A DNA stretch of 64,000 bases from Cristatella mucedo (lineage: Eukaryota > Bryozoa > Phylactolaemata > Cristatellidae). Numbering within the stretch: position 1 is the stretch's first letter; each line of letters starts with the position of its first letter. A program made the position numbers and the translations under genes. The notes under the pieces were generated by a model. That model was not told the origin of the DNA and did no database searches. It saw only the letters and a list, made by a program, of their open reading frames with translations. The stretch lies in assembly GCA_009760855.2 (NCBI GenBank), contig WPIO01000064.1:1228001-1292000 (forward strand). Reading direction: 5' to 3'. Positions 1-9,500 of this stretch are shown here, piece by piece.

Positions 1-2
1 GA

Positions 3-140
3 CAGTTTAAAGATTGGGTAAACTCATGAACTAGAAATAGATTTAGTTATTGTGTTATTGATCTAGCTAAAACAGAATCAGAAGGAAGATTTTGGTCTGT
101 AGATAATACAGGCAAACGATTAATAACTATTTTTAATTGA
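3..140 (+). pseudogene. C-terminal end of an AT-rich prokaryote/phage-like gene, frame broken
   Basis: One frame reads from base 3 to a TGA at 138-140 and gives a plausible protein tail ending in GKRLITIFN, but an in-frame TGA at 27-29 interrupts it. Composition is AT-rich, unlike everything after about 670. The next gene starts 12 bases downstream behind a Shine-Dalgarno-like motif, which is bacterial or phage spacing. I do not recognise the family. The internal TGA could be an indel error, true decay, or a TGA=Trp code; in the last case the protein would end at the TAG at 144-146. Confidence 0.35.
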
Positions 141-144
141 ATAT

Positions 145-149
145 AGGAG
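145..149 (+). promoter_or_regulatory. Shine-Dalgarno-like ribosome binding site
   Basis: The motif AGGAG lies three bases upstream of the ATG at 153, in the 12-base gap after the preceding stop. The spacing is short for a bacterial site but usable. It supports bacterial or phage rather than animal translation for this block. Confidence 0.5.
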
Positions 150-152
150 AAA

Positions 153-512
153 ATGATAAATGGTAAAATATCCGCAAGTAAAAACAAGCCTTACAGAGGA
201 AGTGTTCAAGAAGCAATAGATTTAGAGAATAAACTTAATAATTTAGAAAGATTACGTGTTGCTGGTATACTTGATAATGCTCAAGAGATACAAAGAATTG
301 AAGCAGAAATGCAAGCAAGAGATAGAGTTGAACATGAACTAAATGAACGTGCGTTAGAGAAATCGACTGATAATTCTGGTAATATTGTTATTGATAAACT
401 AAAAAGTGTTAGACTATCACTTGCAGTTCAAATGGAACAAAAAGAAGAAGCTAAAACATTATTAGAGCAAACACGTGTAGATATTTTTAATATAGTAAAA
501 AAAAGGATTTGA
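153..512 (+). CDS. Hypothetical coiled-coil protein, bacterial/phage-like, 119 codons to the first stop
   Basis: An ATG behind AGGAG opens a 119-codon frame rich in Lys, Glu, Asn and Ile, with long helix-forming, coiled-coil-like stretches (for example around residues 23-60). There is no signal peptide or membrane segment. The frame stops at 510-512 directly after an eight-A run, and coding similar in style continues in other frames to about 668, so the true product was probably about 165-170 residues. I do not recognise the family; small helical phage proteins have this look. AT-rich codon use contrasts sharply with all later genes. It could be contamination, a chimeric assembly end, or an old transfer. 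Confidence 0.45.
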   Translation: MINGKISASKNKPYRGSVQEAIDLENKLNNLERLRVAGILDNAQEIQRIEAEMQARDRVEHELNERALEKSTDNSGNIVIDKLKSVRLSLAVQMEQKEEAKTLLEQTRVDIFNIVKKRI

Positions 513-668
513 AGCTATTGCTGAAGGAAAACCTAAAAAAAAGCAGAAACTATTGCAAATCAAGCTAAGACATATTCTGCTAATCCAGATGTAAGAGAAG
601 CAACTGATTCACTTCAAAAAGAAATTGCAGATCGTCTTAATGCTAATCCTTCAACTGGTAAGAAACCT
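510..668 (+). pseudogene. Frame-shifted continuation of the hypothetical AT-rich gene
   Basis: After the eight-A run near 500 a second frame continues for a few codons, and after another eight-A run near 534-541 a third frame runs on with helical, Lys/Ala/Asp-rich sequence to about 668. Both shifts sit on A homopolymers, as expected from indel errors in long reads or from decay. Composition changes abruptly at about 668-690, which marks the end of the foreign-looking block. Confidence 0.45.
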
Positions 669-670
669 AG

Positions 671-1105
671 GAAGATACGTGCCGTGGAAGTGTGCTGCCA
701 TTGTCAGTCTGCACGACAAACGACCGAGGTGTATCCCCTCGAGCCATTGTCACCATTGCACTTGCTGCTCCTGCACTTTTCGCCATTAGTCCGCATTAAC
801 ACCTATTGGCCTGGTCTAAGAGATGAAAGTAGATGAGGAGAACAATAAAGACGATTGTGGTAGTGCTGTTACAACACTTCTGAACGGTTGTTATAGTGTT
901 GCACAGTCTTCTTTGCCGGCCATTGTGGTTCGACTGGCTGAGGGAGAACGGGCAATGTCGTCTTAATCTGTCAACCCATAATCAGCTGTGAGAGACTGAA
1001 ACCTGTTGGGGTGCAAGGCGTCGACCTCTGAATCATTAGAGCGAGTCACGGCTCAGGCTGCCTCACAATAAATTTAGCTGTTCGCACAGCTCTTTCAACT
1101 TCTCG
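671..1105. other. Intergenic, mixed composition, nothing recognised
   Basis: Composition becomes animal-like here. I see no exon or repeat that I can name. A short stretch around 780-825 weakly recalls a retroelement integrase zinc-finger edge but is too short to call. Confidence 0.4.
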
Positions 1106-1178
1106 CAAATGTAAAGCGCCTAGAGAGAGATTAAGTTCTCTGAGGGCGCTTTATCAAGTGCATTATTATTATTATCAT
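1106..1178 (+). mobile_element. L2-like LINE family B, 3' tail only
   Basis: The sequence carries the 3' hairpin found throughout this window: GCAAATGTAAAGCGCC, an AGAGA/TCTCT inner stem, then GGCGCTTT, ending in an (ATT)n tail. It is a 5'-truncated insertion with only about 70 bases of the element. From 1180 to 1480 I see nothing further. Confidence 0.75.
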
Positions 1179-1479
1179 TCCGTTCGTTGTAGAGAGTGTG
1201 TGCTGATCGTAACGTGATTGAACCCTTATCGTCTCGCGAAACCACCAAATTCATAAGATGAGAGTTTGGACTATTGTCAGATTGCACTGACTCTATATGC
1301 GCCAGCGAGAAAACATAGCGTGCAGTTCGGATGCCACTTCTTTGGTCATTGATTTTGATAACGGAGCGATTTTTATATTTAGGGAGTTAAAGTCGATTAC
1401 AATAAGGCGCTGTCATCCCTCGTGTTCGAAGAGATCGGCAGCCGCTGGCTGCTAAGGAGCGTAGACAACGTTGCTGGGA

Positions 1480-2240
1480 TGAGTGGCTCATGCGGCCTTC
1501 TCCTCAGGTTGTTTCGAAAAGAGTCGTCAAGAATCGACAAATGTCTTCACGTCTTAGCTGGTGCCTAGCCAGTATACGCACGACCTTGCTCGGTCCCTAC
1601 ACTCGGTCCTGCCCCTGGTGGCCGTCGTGGATCCGCTCCAACAGAAAAGCCTGAAGGCTTTCAGGGATGCATGTGCGATCGTCGTGCAATAGTAAAGCAT
1701 TCGAAACAGAAAGATGGCTACTTATGGCGAAGTACTTCGCAACGTTTCTGGTAGGTCCTTGCTCGATTTAGGCCTCGACTCTGGCAGAGCATACTGAATG
1801 AGAGCCGGCAGCTTGCTGTCGTCAGCTGCCGTAGTCTTCTTTGCATCGCTCTAATGAGCTACTGACGGCAGCGATGGCAAAGATGGTGTGTCTACGTAAA
1901 GCTGGACGCTTTGGCATGGTCGTTTTCCTTGCTCCTGCAAACTGTCGCTCATGACAGAGTATCAGCTACCGCCGGGGTCTTATCAGGTGCTTACACGGCT
2001 CGAGGGCTAAAATGCACCATTCGCATCGATGGGTGTTGGCATCTAACCAGGACATGGTCAAGGTAATTAGTCACCAGTAACGGAATAAGCGGTTTGTGGT
2101 CAGTGCGAAGCTTGAACAAAGACAAGCCAACAAGGTACTGACTGAGCTTCTCGCGTGCCAAACTTTTAAAGATGCGCCGTGTTAAATGTAGGGTTGAACG
2201 TCGATTTAAGAAATCCAGGTCTGATGCCGACCTAGTCAAT
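1480..2240 (-). mobile_element. Ty3/Gypsy-like pol relic: RNase H end and integrase zinc-binding edge
   Basis: On the minus strand, 2170-1990 encodes a degraded RNase H segment with the motif TDHKPLIPLL followed by LDHV, characteristic of Ty3/Gypsy polymerases. Further downstream (about 1740-1500) frames give pieces resembling the integrase H2C2 region, including HDGHQG and a VYW..G motif, broken by stops and shifts. It is an inactive relic, probably the same insertion as the gag remains at 4.75-5.49 kb; the protease and reverse transcriptase between them are missing or replaced by later insertions. Confidence 0.6.
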
Positions 2241-3222
2241 TTCAAAGACTTCAGTAGAGTTAGCACCCGGAAGCTTAAAAAGCTATGGCTTCTTTTTTTA
2301 CTCGAAAGCTGAATTCCTACCAGCCAGACCCTATAAAGATTTACATGACAGTAAAGAATTTACTGGCCAATGCTGAGAGGTCTGAGTCCGCAGATATTGA
2401 TGACTCAGCAGTAAGGTTTTCAGCCTTCTTTACTGAAAGAATTGTGCACATTCGTGCCTCCATAAAGCCCCCTCAGTGTAAAGCATTTCTGGAATCACAA
2501 CCTGCGATCTTCCTTAAAAGTTTTTCTGAGGTTCCTGCTTGCGATGTGGCTACCTTAATAAGGTCTAGTAAAAAGAGCTCGTCTCCTTAAGACCCTATAC
2601 CATCATCTCTGTGGTCTTCACTGGCAGTGCAACTTAGCCCTGCCATTACCGAGATTTTTAATGCTTTTTTGGGAAAAGGGGCTGTAGCCAAGTCCTTCAA
2701 ATCGGCAGTCGTTAGATCCATACTTAAAAAACCTGGATTAGATGCAGAGATCCTTGCAAACTATTGCCCAGTTTCACTTCTTTTTTTATCGAAGATTCTT
2801 GAACAAATTGTCGCTAGCAGCTGGTGGGGCTTATTGAAAAGAATGAGATTTTAGAAAAAATTTAATTGGGGTTCAAGAGGCAGCACTATACTGGAACTTT
2901 TCTCCTCCGTATTAACAAAAACCTTCTATGTGACCACGATGACGGAAACGTCATAGCCCTTGCTCTGCTAGATCTATCAGCTACCTTCGACACCATTGAT
3001 CACGATGTTCTACTTAAACGATTGAGAACAACGATTAGTCTGGCCGACGAGACACTGGCGAGGTTAAAATCGTACTTGTCTGATCGTGTTCAGTCCGTGT
3101 CGTGTAGAGGTCAGGTTTCGCACACGAGACGAGGCACCTGTGGTGTCCCTAAAGGGTCCATCCTCGGTCCCTTGCTATTCTCCATTTATACTCAACCTCT
3201 GGGAAAAGTGACTAAGGCCCAT

Positions 3223-3276
3223 GGAATAGGATATCACTTTTATGCTGATGGAATAGGATATCACTTTTATGCTGAC
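3223..3276 (+). repeat. 27-bp in-frame tandem duplication in the RT active site
   Basis: Bases 3223-3249 and 3250-3276 are the same nine codons (GIGYHFYAD) with one base difference (GAT/GAC). The second copy joins onto the true YADD motif. The reading frame stays open across both copies. Confidence 0.95.
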
Positions 3277-4002
3277 GATACTCAGCTGTATTTGTCATTC
3301 AAACCATCTGAATCTGCTGCAGCAACTGATAAACTGAATGCTTGCCTTGCTGACATTCAATCCTGGATGTCAGAAAACTTCTTTAAACTAAATGGCGATA
3401 AAACCGAACTGCTGCTCAAAGGACACCCTAAGTGCGTGGCTGGATTAAAAGGCTCTGCTCTTCTAATAGGTGTTGCTGTCGTGCGACCATCAACAATTGC
3501 TCAAAATTTAGGTGTCGTTTTCGAAAGCTGCCTTAATTTTTAAAGCTTCATTCAGAAGACTGCTTTTACAGCTAGCCATCACGTCCGATCCCTATCCGAG
3601 ATTAGGAGCTATCTTCCACAGTGTCTAGCAAAACGTGTAACTAGCTCCTTAGCTCTGTCTTGGCTTGATTATTTAATTCATTTTTGGCTGAGCAACCAAA
3701 GAAAGAAACTGAATTACTGCAGCTGGCTATGAATATGGCTCCAAGGCTAGTTTTCAAGTCCGATAGTTTGACAACGCATCTACTTTTCTAAAACAAAAGT
3801 TAGGATGGCTGTCGGTTGATCAACGGATACAGAGCAAAGTTCTTACGCTAACCCACAAGGCTCTCCATGGCTTGGCTCCTCCGTACCTAACTGAACTGCT
3901 GCACCAGTTCTAGCCTCCTCGCGCCCTCAGGTCCTGTATCGAAAATAAATTAGCTGTTTTATTCCTGTGCTGAAAGGCCGTTGGCGACAGAAGCTTTAGC
4001 TC

Positions 4003-4049
4003 TGCAGGTCCTAGACTGTGGAACTCGCCTCCACAGTCTAGGACCTGCA
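4003..4049. repeat. Perfect 20-bp inverted repeat, 7-base loop
   Basis: TGCAGGTCCTAGACTGTGGA at 4003-4022 is mirrored exactly as its reverse complement at 4030-4049. Related LINE copies (near 59,966 and 57,370) have only the first arm, so the second arm arose locally in this copy. Confidence 0.95.
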
Positions 4050-4749
4050 ATTCTTACGCAACGGTAACTACTCTCCTACTGCCGACTATGGCTCATCCTT
4101 TTCAGTGGTCCTGAGCTGCTACTACCAGGCTATTCACTACCTCAACTGCTCTCCTGACTCCGCTATGCTTCCAAATTTCTCTTTGTTTCGTGAGATGAAG
4201 TCTGTCAACTACCGAATGCGCACAGAAAGCCAATTAGGCTGTGAGTACGCTGTAAAAACTCACTGGCATAGTCTTTATGGCTTTGTGGAGTTACAGACGG
4301 AGAAAAATTATATTACCCAGGATTGTGAGCCGAGTTGCAGTTCCGGATGCTGGCAGTTCCGCTTCATCGTCATCGGCGATCAGGATCATTAGCCTGCTAC
4401 TGCCGGCCGGTTACCACTAGCTGGTTGCTGCAGCGGCATCCGCTCGGTAGCACTTCCGGCTCTAACTGACTCTCATACCGGCTCTAACTGACTTGCCTCT
4501 GATTGAGCTTTTTCGCAGGTTACACGCCACACAGATAAGCCGCCAATTTCGGATTGGGCTATTTTTTTATTGAAGTCACGCGACGAGCGTTGATGTGGAG
4601 ACTTAAGCAAAAGGGATATCGTTTTTCGTCGCTCTACCACTGCCGGCTAGCTACTGCAGCAGCCAATTACGCATTCCATCCACTTCATCGCCCAACTCTC
4701 CCCCCCCCCGTTCCGCGTGGCCGCTAGCCTCTAATACGCAGGACTCAGG

Positions 4750-5490
4750 ACTGTCGGCGGTGGACTCCTGATCGACGACGATGACTCAGAGACGTCTGAA
4801 ACCGGGTGTTGCAGACTCAGTTGTGATTTTACCGTCTCCGCCTGATGCACCTTCCGTACTGCCACAGCTAACTTAATATCGGGGATTAGTAGCAGGGCTT
4901 CTGAAAGTTTGAGCTCGGACAAGCCCACGTGCTGGCGATCTCGGATCAACTCATTTTTCATCGTATCGTATTTACAGTGCAATGCTAAATAATGTAGCTC
5001 ATGTACAAATGAATACCAAATACTTAATAATACATAATAATAATAATGATACCTTATTAGCAAATGTAAAGCGTCTAGAAAGAGATTGAGTTCTCTGAGG
5101 GCGCTTTATCAAGTCCATTATTATTATTATTATTATAAAACATACCTAATGTCGCAATAGACTCGCCCGGACGTTGAAAGCAGCGGTTAAACAAAGCCCA
5201 ATCGTAGATGCTATTCCTACTCTATGAAGTAATCATCAAATTTGCCCAAGATGATATGCAACATCTTCACTTAGTCGATTTCATAGTGAAAGGCGTTGAA
5301 TATTACTTCGGCCTGTGCTCCCACGGTGGACAGAAGTATACTTATCTGAACATCCTGGTCCTCCACCGCCAGTTTCGTAGCGGTCACATGGTGCCTAAAA
5401 TGGTTTCGCCACGCCGGCCATAACTCCAGCTCGTCAAACGTAAACTTCGCTGCAGGGCTATACTTAGCCATCTCGTGAGCATTGTCGATA
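4750..5490 (-). mobile_element. Ty3/Gypsy-like gag relic, split by a LINE tail
   Basis: On the minus strand, 5471-5270 encodes a gag-like start (FDELELWPAWRNHF, then ILLSTVGAQAEVIFNAF), with further gag-like sequence to about 5150. After an inserted LINE tail (5061-5138) gag resumes at about 4990-4810 with CKYDTMKNELIRDR and HVGLSELKLSEALL, both typical of Ty3/Gypsy capsid regions. Stops and a missing zinc knuckle make it inactive. The stretch 4330-4750 is probably its decayed continuation but shows no clear motif. Confidence 0.6.
5061..5138 (+). mobile_element. L2-like LINE family B, 3' tail only
   Basis: Family B 3' hairpin and (ATT)n tail, inserted into the Gypsy gag relic in the opposite orientation. 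Most of the element is absent by 5' truncation. Confidence 0.8.
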
Positions 5491-5624
5491 TTCAGGGTGA
5501 TAGTCTAGAATCCCATGCTGCCATCGATAATAAAAAAAAAGTTAGCGGATGGACGACGCACGTTTACTGGCAGACATGTTAAGCTACGAACCGGGCAGCA
5601 GCCACATTGCCGCTGCAGGGCGTT

Positions 5625-5625
5625 C

Positions 5626-5695
<70 letters not shown>
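5625..5695 (+). repeat. (CGG)n microsatellite, about 23 units
   Basis: A nearly pure CGG tract marks the edge of the GC-rich domain that carries RSPH1. The homopolymer frames it creates are open on both strands and are not genes. Confidence 0.95.
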
Positions 5696-5697
<2 letters not shown>

Positions 5698-6279
5698 AGA
5701 CGCTCACGATCGACGCAACCAACGATCAAGCTTCTCTTGATGAATGCATCGAGAACCGAGTATCGCGCGCGAGCGAAGACGCGCAGCCAAGCGCGAGGCT
5801 CACGCCGCCCGCGCGACGACCGCTCGCCAGGTGGCGCGCGGTGCATCTCGCGGCGCATCGTGGCGGCACCCTCGCTGCTGCTGCACCTGTAGCCTGCGCT
5901 CTGGCGCCCCGTCTCGTCGGGCTCGATCGACGTGCGAATTCGCCGGCGAAAGCGGATGGAGCTCCAGGCGGCACGCGTTCGGTCGCGACTCTTTATTCGA
6001 AGCCTCGCTCAGAGGACGCTGGCCAGAGAGCCGGAGGCGCGGAGCGGCGCTTTAGCGAGCGCCGCATTCACAAGAGCAGCGAGAGAGCCGATCCGCTCTC
6101 TCGACCCGCGCATTGCCGCCGCACGTCACGCCGCGCGGTGGCCTGCGCACGCTCATCTCATCTTCGACGTCGCACCGAGGCAGCTCTCGTGCCCGGGAGG
6201 AGGAGCTGTGCGGCGCGACGCGGAGGGCAGCAGCTCCGTCGCATCCGCCCGGTCCGCTCGACCCGGCGGCGGCCGCCCT
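5696..6279. other. GC-rich 3' flank / probable 3' UTR of RSPH1
   Basis: Downstream of the RSPH1 stop on the minus strand. Long open frames here follow from high GC and show no domain. It contains a candidate poly(A) signal at 5992-5997. Confidence 0.5.
5992..5997 (-). promoter_or_regulatory. Candidate poly(A) signal for RSPH1
   Basis: AATAAA on the minus strand, 283 bases after the RSPH1 stop codon and the first such hexamer downstream of it. Confidence 0.5.
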
Positions 6280-6560
6280 TTAGGCGTCGTCCTCCGCCGC
6301 CTCGCCGTCGGCGGCCGCCGCGTCGCCGCCCTCGTCGGCAGACTCCTCGTCGTCACGCTCCGCGCGCTCCTCCTCTCCGGCGGCGACGGCGGCGGCGCCT
6401 TCGTTGCTGCCAGATGGCTCCGCCGCGGCGGCGGCGGCGGCGACGGTGGAATCGGCGAGCTCGTCGACCCCTTCCGCTGGCGGCTCCAGACTGCCGCCCC
6501 AAACAAGCTTCTGCGCGGCGGCGGCATCCGTCGTCTGCTGCTGCTGGCCGTCGCTTGAAG
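6280..6560 (-). CDS. RSPH1: RSPH1 exon 7, acidic C-terminal tail and stop
   Basis: The acceptor CGCTTGCAG restores the frame left by exon 6. The 92-residue tail has a QQQQ run, Ala runs and Glu/Asp clusters and ends at TAA (6280-6282). RSPH1 tails are acidic and poorly conserved, so the exon is supported mainly by phase, acceptor and composition. Confidence 0.72.
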
Positions 6561-9500
6561 CTGCAAGCGTGCGCACGCGCGACACCGTAGGCGCATCGCC
6601 TAGCGTAGCCGGGCGGCGCGCCGCGACTGATGGACCGACGCGTGCGGCAGCGTGGCGGCGATGCTGGGCTACGAGTCCGCTGCACGGCGCTGCACTGCCG
6701 CATCGGCGGCGCCCCAGTCGCCGCTTGAGCGCTGCATAATAGAATTAGTGAAGAATCGCGGAGCGATCGCAGCGTGTGAGTCGCGTCGCGAGTGGCTTCC
6801 GCTTCGGCCTCAGCTCTCAGCCGTAGGACGGACACTCGCGCTGCACGATTCAGTCGAGGAGTCGAGTGCTTCAGGAAATTCTTTTCGAAATGCAGAGCTG
6901 CCGGAGGCCCTGCAGCCGTGAGACTGAGCGCCGAGAGAGACAGAGTCACCTCGAGCGGGGAAAGAAATCGCTGCGACCTCAAAGTTTCCGCGGCTAAAGG
7001 GCTCTGCCAATCGAGCGAGCTCTTGCGGACCAGCTGTTGCCTACGGCGTCCTTCAAAGGGACGATACAGGCTCGGCTTTAAGTTTCCGCTTTCGTGAGTG
7101 GTCTCAGAGCCGAGTCGCGGTGCCTTTAGCGAATGCGCGCGCGTCTCATAAGAGCTGCGGTCGGCGACCAGGAAGCGCTTACGCGAGCGCTGCCGCACTA
7201 CTTACGTAGGCCCGGCCATCTGAGGGGAAACCCCCACGAGCGGCCGAACATCGCGTCCTTGGCGACCCGCGACTAGCTGAGCGTGAAAGTGTGGCTTTTT
7301 TTAGCGGCGGTGAATACGAAGAAAGAAGAGATTTCAAAATGCAGGGCGACTGGAGCCGTCTGCAGCGGGACTGAACTGCGCTCTGCAAGCCTGGCGAAAG
7401 CCGCACGGCAGCTCTAGCTGCCACTTACTTAATGGCGCTGCTGAATCGACGGATTTTCCTTCCTCCGGAAGTGCCCAACTGACGCAACGACTTCCAAAAT
7501 CGATTCCACTATTAGCGGTTAGCTGCGTACCGTTCCGAAAGAAGCAGCACTATTTGAACAAGTTCAAGGACTGCCCCGCCCCGCTAGCTAAAGCGTTTGC
7601 CACTGACTAGTCCATTTTATTATTAGAAGAACGAGGCTTCGTCGATCAACGCGAAATGCGTGCGAACGTTTCAAATAAAGATTGCATAAAACATGCTTAA
7701 CTCCACGAGCGCGAGAAACCCGCATTATGGGAACGTAATCGCGCCTGAAAGGCTGGCCGCGCATACTTGTAACTCGGCTCTAAAGAAAATTTACACTTTC
7801 TCTTAGTCGAACAGAAACCGCACCGTCCTCCGCGTGGACTACTTAGCAGCCGGTACTGCTGACAAGATGAAGCTGATGTCTGTAATAAACGAGGCGGCGC
7901 CCGCAGTCGTCGACGGTAGCGCCGCCACGCGGCCCGCGGCGCTTGGCAGAAGCTCGGCCGTCACCGGCGCCGGCACCGCGGCGGCGGCGCGTGCGGCGTC
8001 GGTCCGACGTACCTTGCTCGCGCTGCTGCGGCGGCGCGGCCGCGTCTTCTTCGAGCAGCAAGTCGTCGTCGGACGGATAGACGGGCACGTCTTTGATGTC
8101 GCCGGCCTTCCACTTGGCCACGAGCACCGGCGCGAGCTCCTCTTCCGTCTGCTTCTCCTCCGCCTGCGAGGGCGCGCCGCCGCAGCCTCAGCCTCAGCCT
8201 CAGCCGCAACCGCTGCGCGCCGACGCGTGCAGGCAAGCCGAATCGCGCACTCGCGCGCACGCATCCACGCCGCAGCAGCCGCCCTGTCATCGCCTCAGCC
8301 GCCACCCCTCTAGTGGCGGCAGTCGGCCTGCCACCCCCCCCGCCTAACTCTCTCCCCCCCCCCCGCCGCGCCGCCACGAGAGCGGGTGCGTTCTCGTTTG
8401 AAAGCTGCTGCTGCGCGCGCAGCCGCGCCGACAGCCGGATGCTTACGTTCGCGGCTCGTCCGACAGCGCCGCGCGAGGCGCTCCTACATTCGACGGGTGC
8501 GAGGCAGGAGAGAAGACGATGCAGCTAACGCGAGCGGCTACGCCTCCCGCGACGCTACGACGATGCGCCCAGCAGACCGGGATACGGTGGGGGAGTGGGG
8601 CGGGGTGCGGCAGCAGCGCCTTCAGCAGCGGCCCGCAGCCGGCGCTGCTCGCGCGCCCGACGCTCGCTCGACGTCCGGTGCGAAGCCGTTGGAGAGCTCT
8701 CGCCTTTCCTTTCGCCTCTCCTCGAAGGATTGCGTGCGCGTACCTTTTCCACCGCCGTGTACTGGCCGTGCTGCTGGCAGCCGATGTCAAACACGTACTT
8801 TCCTCTTCCGGTCGGCTGCAGCGCGCAGAAAGTCGATGAGAGCGCGACGAGACTGCCGCATCCGGCGGGCCGGCGGCCAGCGGACCGGTGAAGGTCATCG
8901 ACCGAGCCGGCGTAGCCGGAGCTGCACCAGCCAAGCCTCGCGCGACGCCCGGCTGCGGGCGGCTGCGGCGGCGGCTGCGGCTGCGGCTGCGGCTGCGGCT
9001 GCGGCTGCGGCTGCGGCTGCGGCTGCGGCTGCGGCGGCGGCGGTTGGCGCGCCGCTCACCAAGTTGTCCTTGTACGTGCCGACGTACTTGTGGTTGGCGT
9101 GGATGAGCTCGGCGGTGCCGTGCATGCGACCCTCCTTCCAGGCGCCCACGTACTTGGAGCCCGTCTCGGCCCACACGTACGTGCCCTGGCCGTGACGCGC
9201 GTGGTTCAGCCACTCGCCGTCGTACGTGTCGCCGTTGATGTAGTAGTACTTGCCCATGCCGCTGCGCTGATCCTCCGCCCAGCTACCTGGTGACGGCGAC
9301 GGCGGCGGATGCGATCGGACAGGCGGCGGCGGCCAGTGCAGCCTGGCCGGCAGCAAGGCGAGGCGCGGAGCGATCGCTCCGCGCTTCGACGCGGCAACGC
9401 CGGCCGCGGCGAGGTTGCTGCTGCGACGGCGGCGGCCGTGCTGTGCCCGTGACGTTTACCTTCGTACTTCGATCCGTCGGGGTAAATGAAGGTGCCTCGT

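Larger units (their letters stand above)
2231..4325 (+). mobile_element. L2-like LINE family A, ORF2 and 3' UTR, decayed
   Basis: The region encodes, with several frameshifts and stops, the endonuclease-RT linker (2231-2590), RT fingers (2627-2854), and the RT palm (2866-3543) with LLDLSATFDTIDHD, GVPKGSILGPLLFSIY and FYADDTQLYLSF. A thumb and C-terminal region follows (3545-3930, with LGWLSVDQRI) and a 3' UTR matching the copy at 59.5-60.27 kb. The endonuclease domain is missing (5' truncation). A 27-base duplication hits the YADD region and a foldback lies at 4003-4049. The 3' end is near 4321 at an ATTAC-like remnant. It is inserted within a Gypsy relic and is non-functional. Confidence 0.85.

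Noticed and set aside
780-830. Short plus-strand similarity to an integrase zinc-binding edge
   Set aside because: Only about a dozen residues with no continuing homology.
5607-6590. Long plus-strand open frame of 327 codons
   Set aside because: Starts in a CGG repeat, is Arg/Pro/Ala-rich and runs antisense to the RSPH1 3' UTR and last exon; GC content explains it.
6353-7198. 281-codon minus-strand frame
   Set aside because: It is an alternative frame over RSPH1 exon 7 and intron 6; the exon is read in another frame that fits the splice phases.
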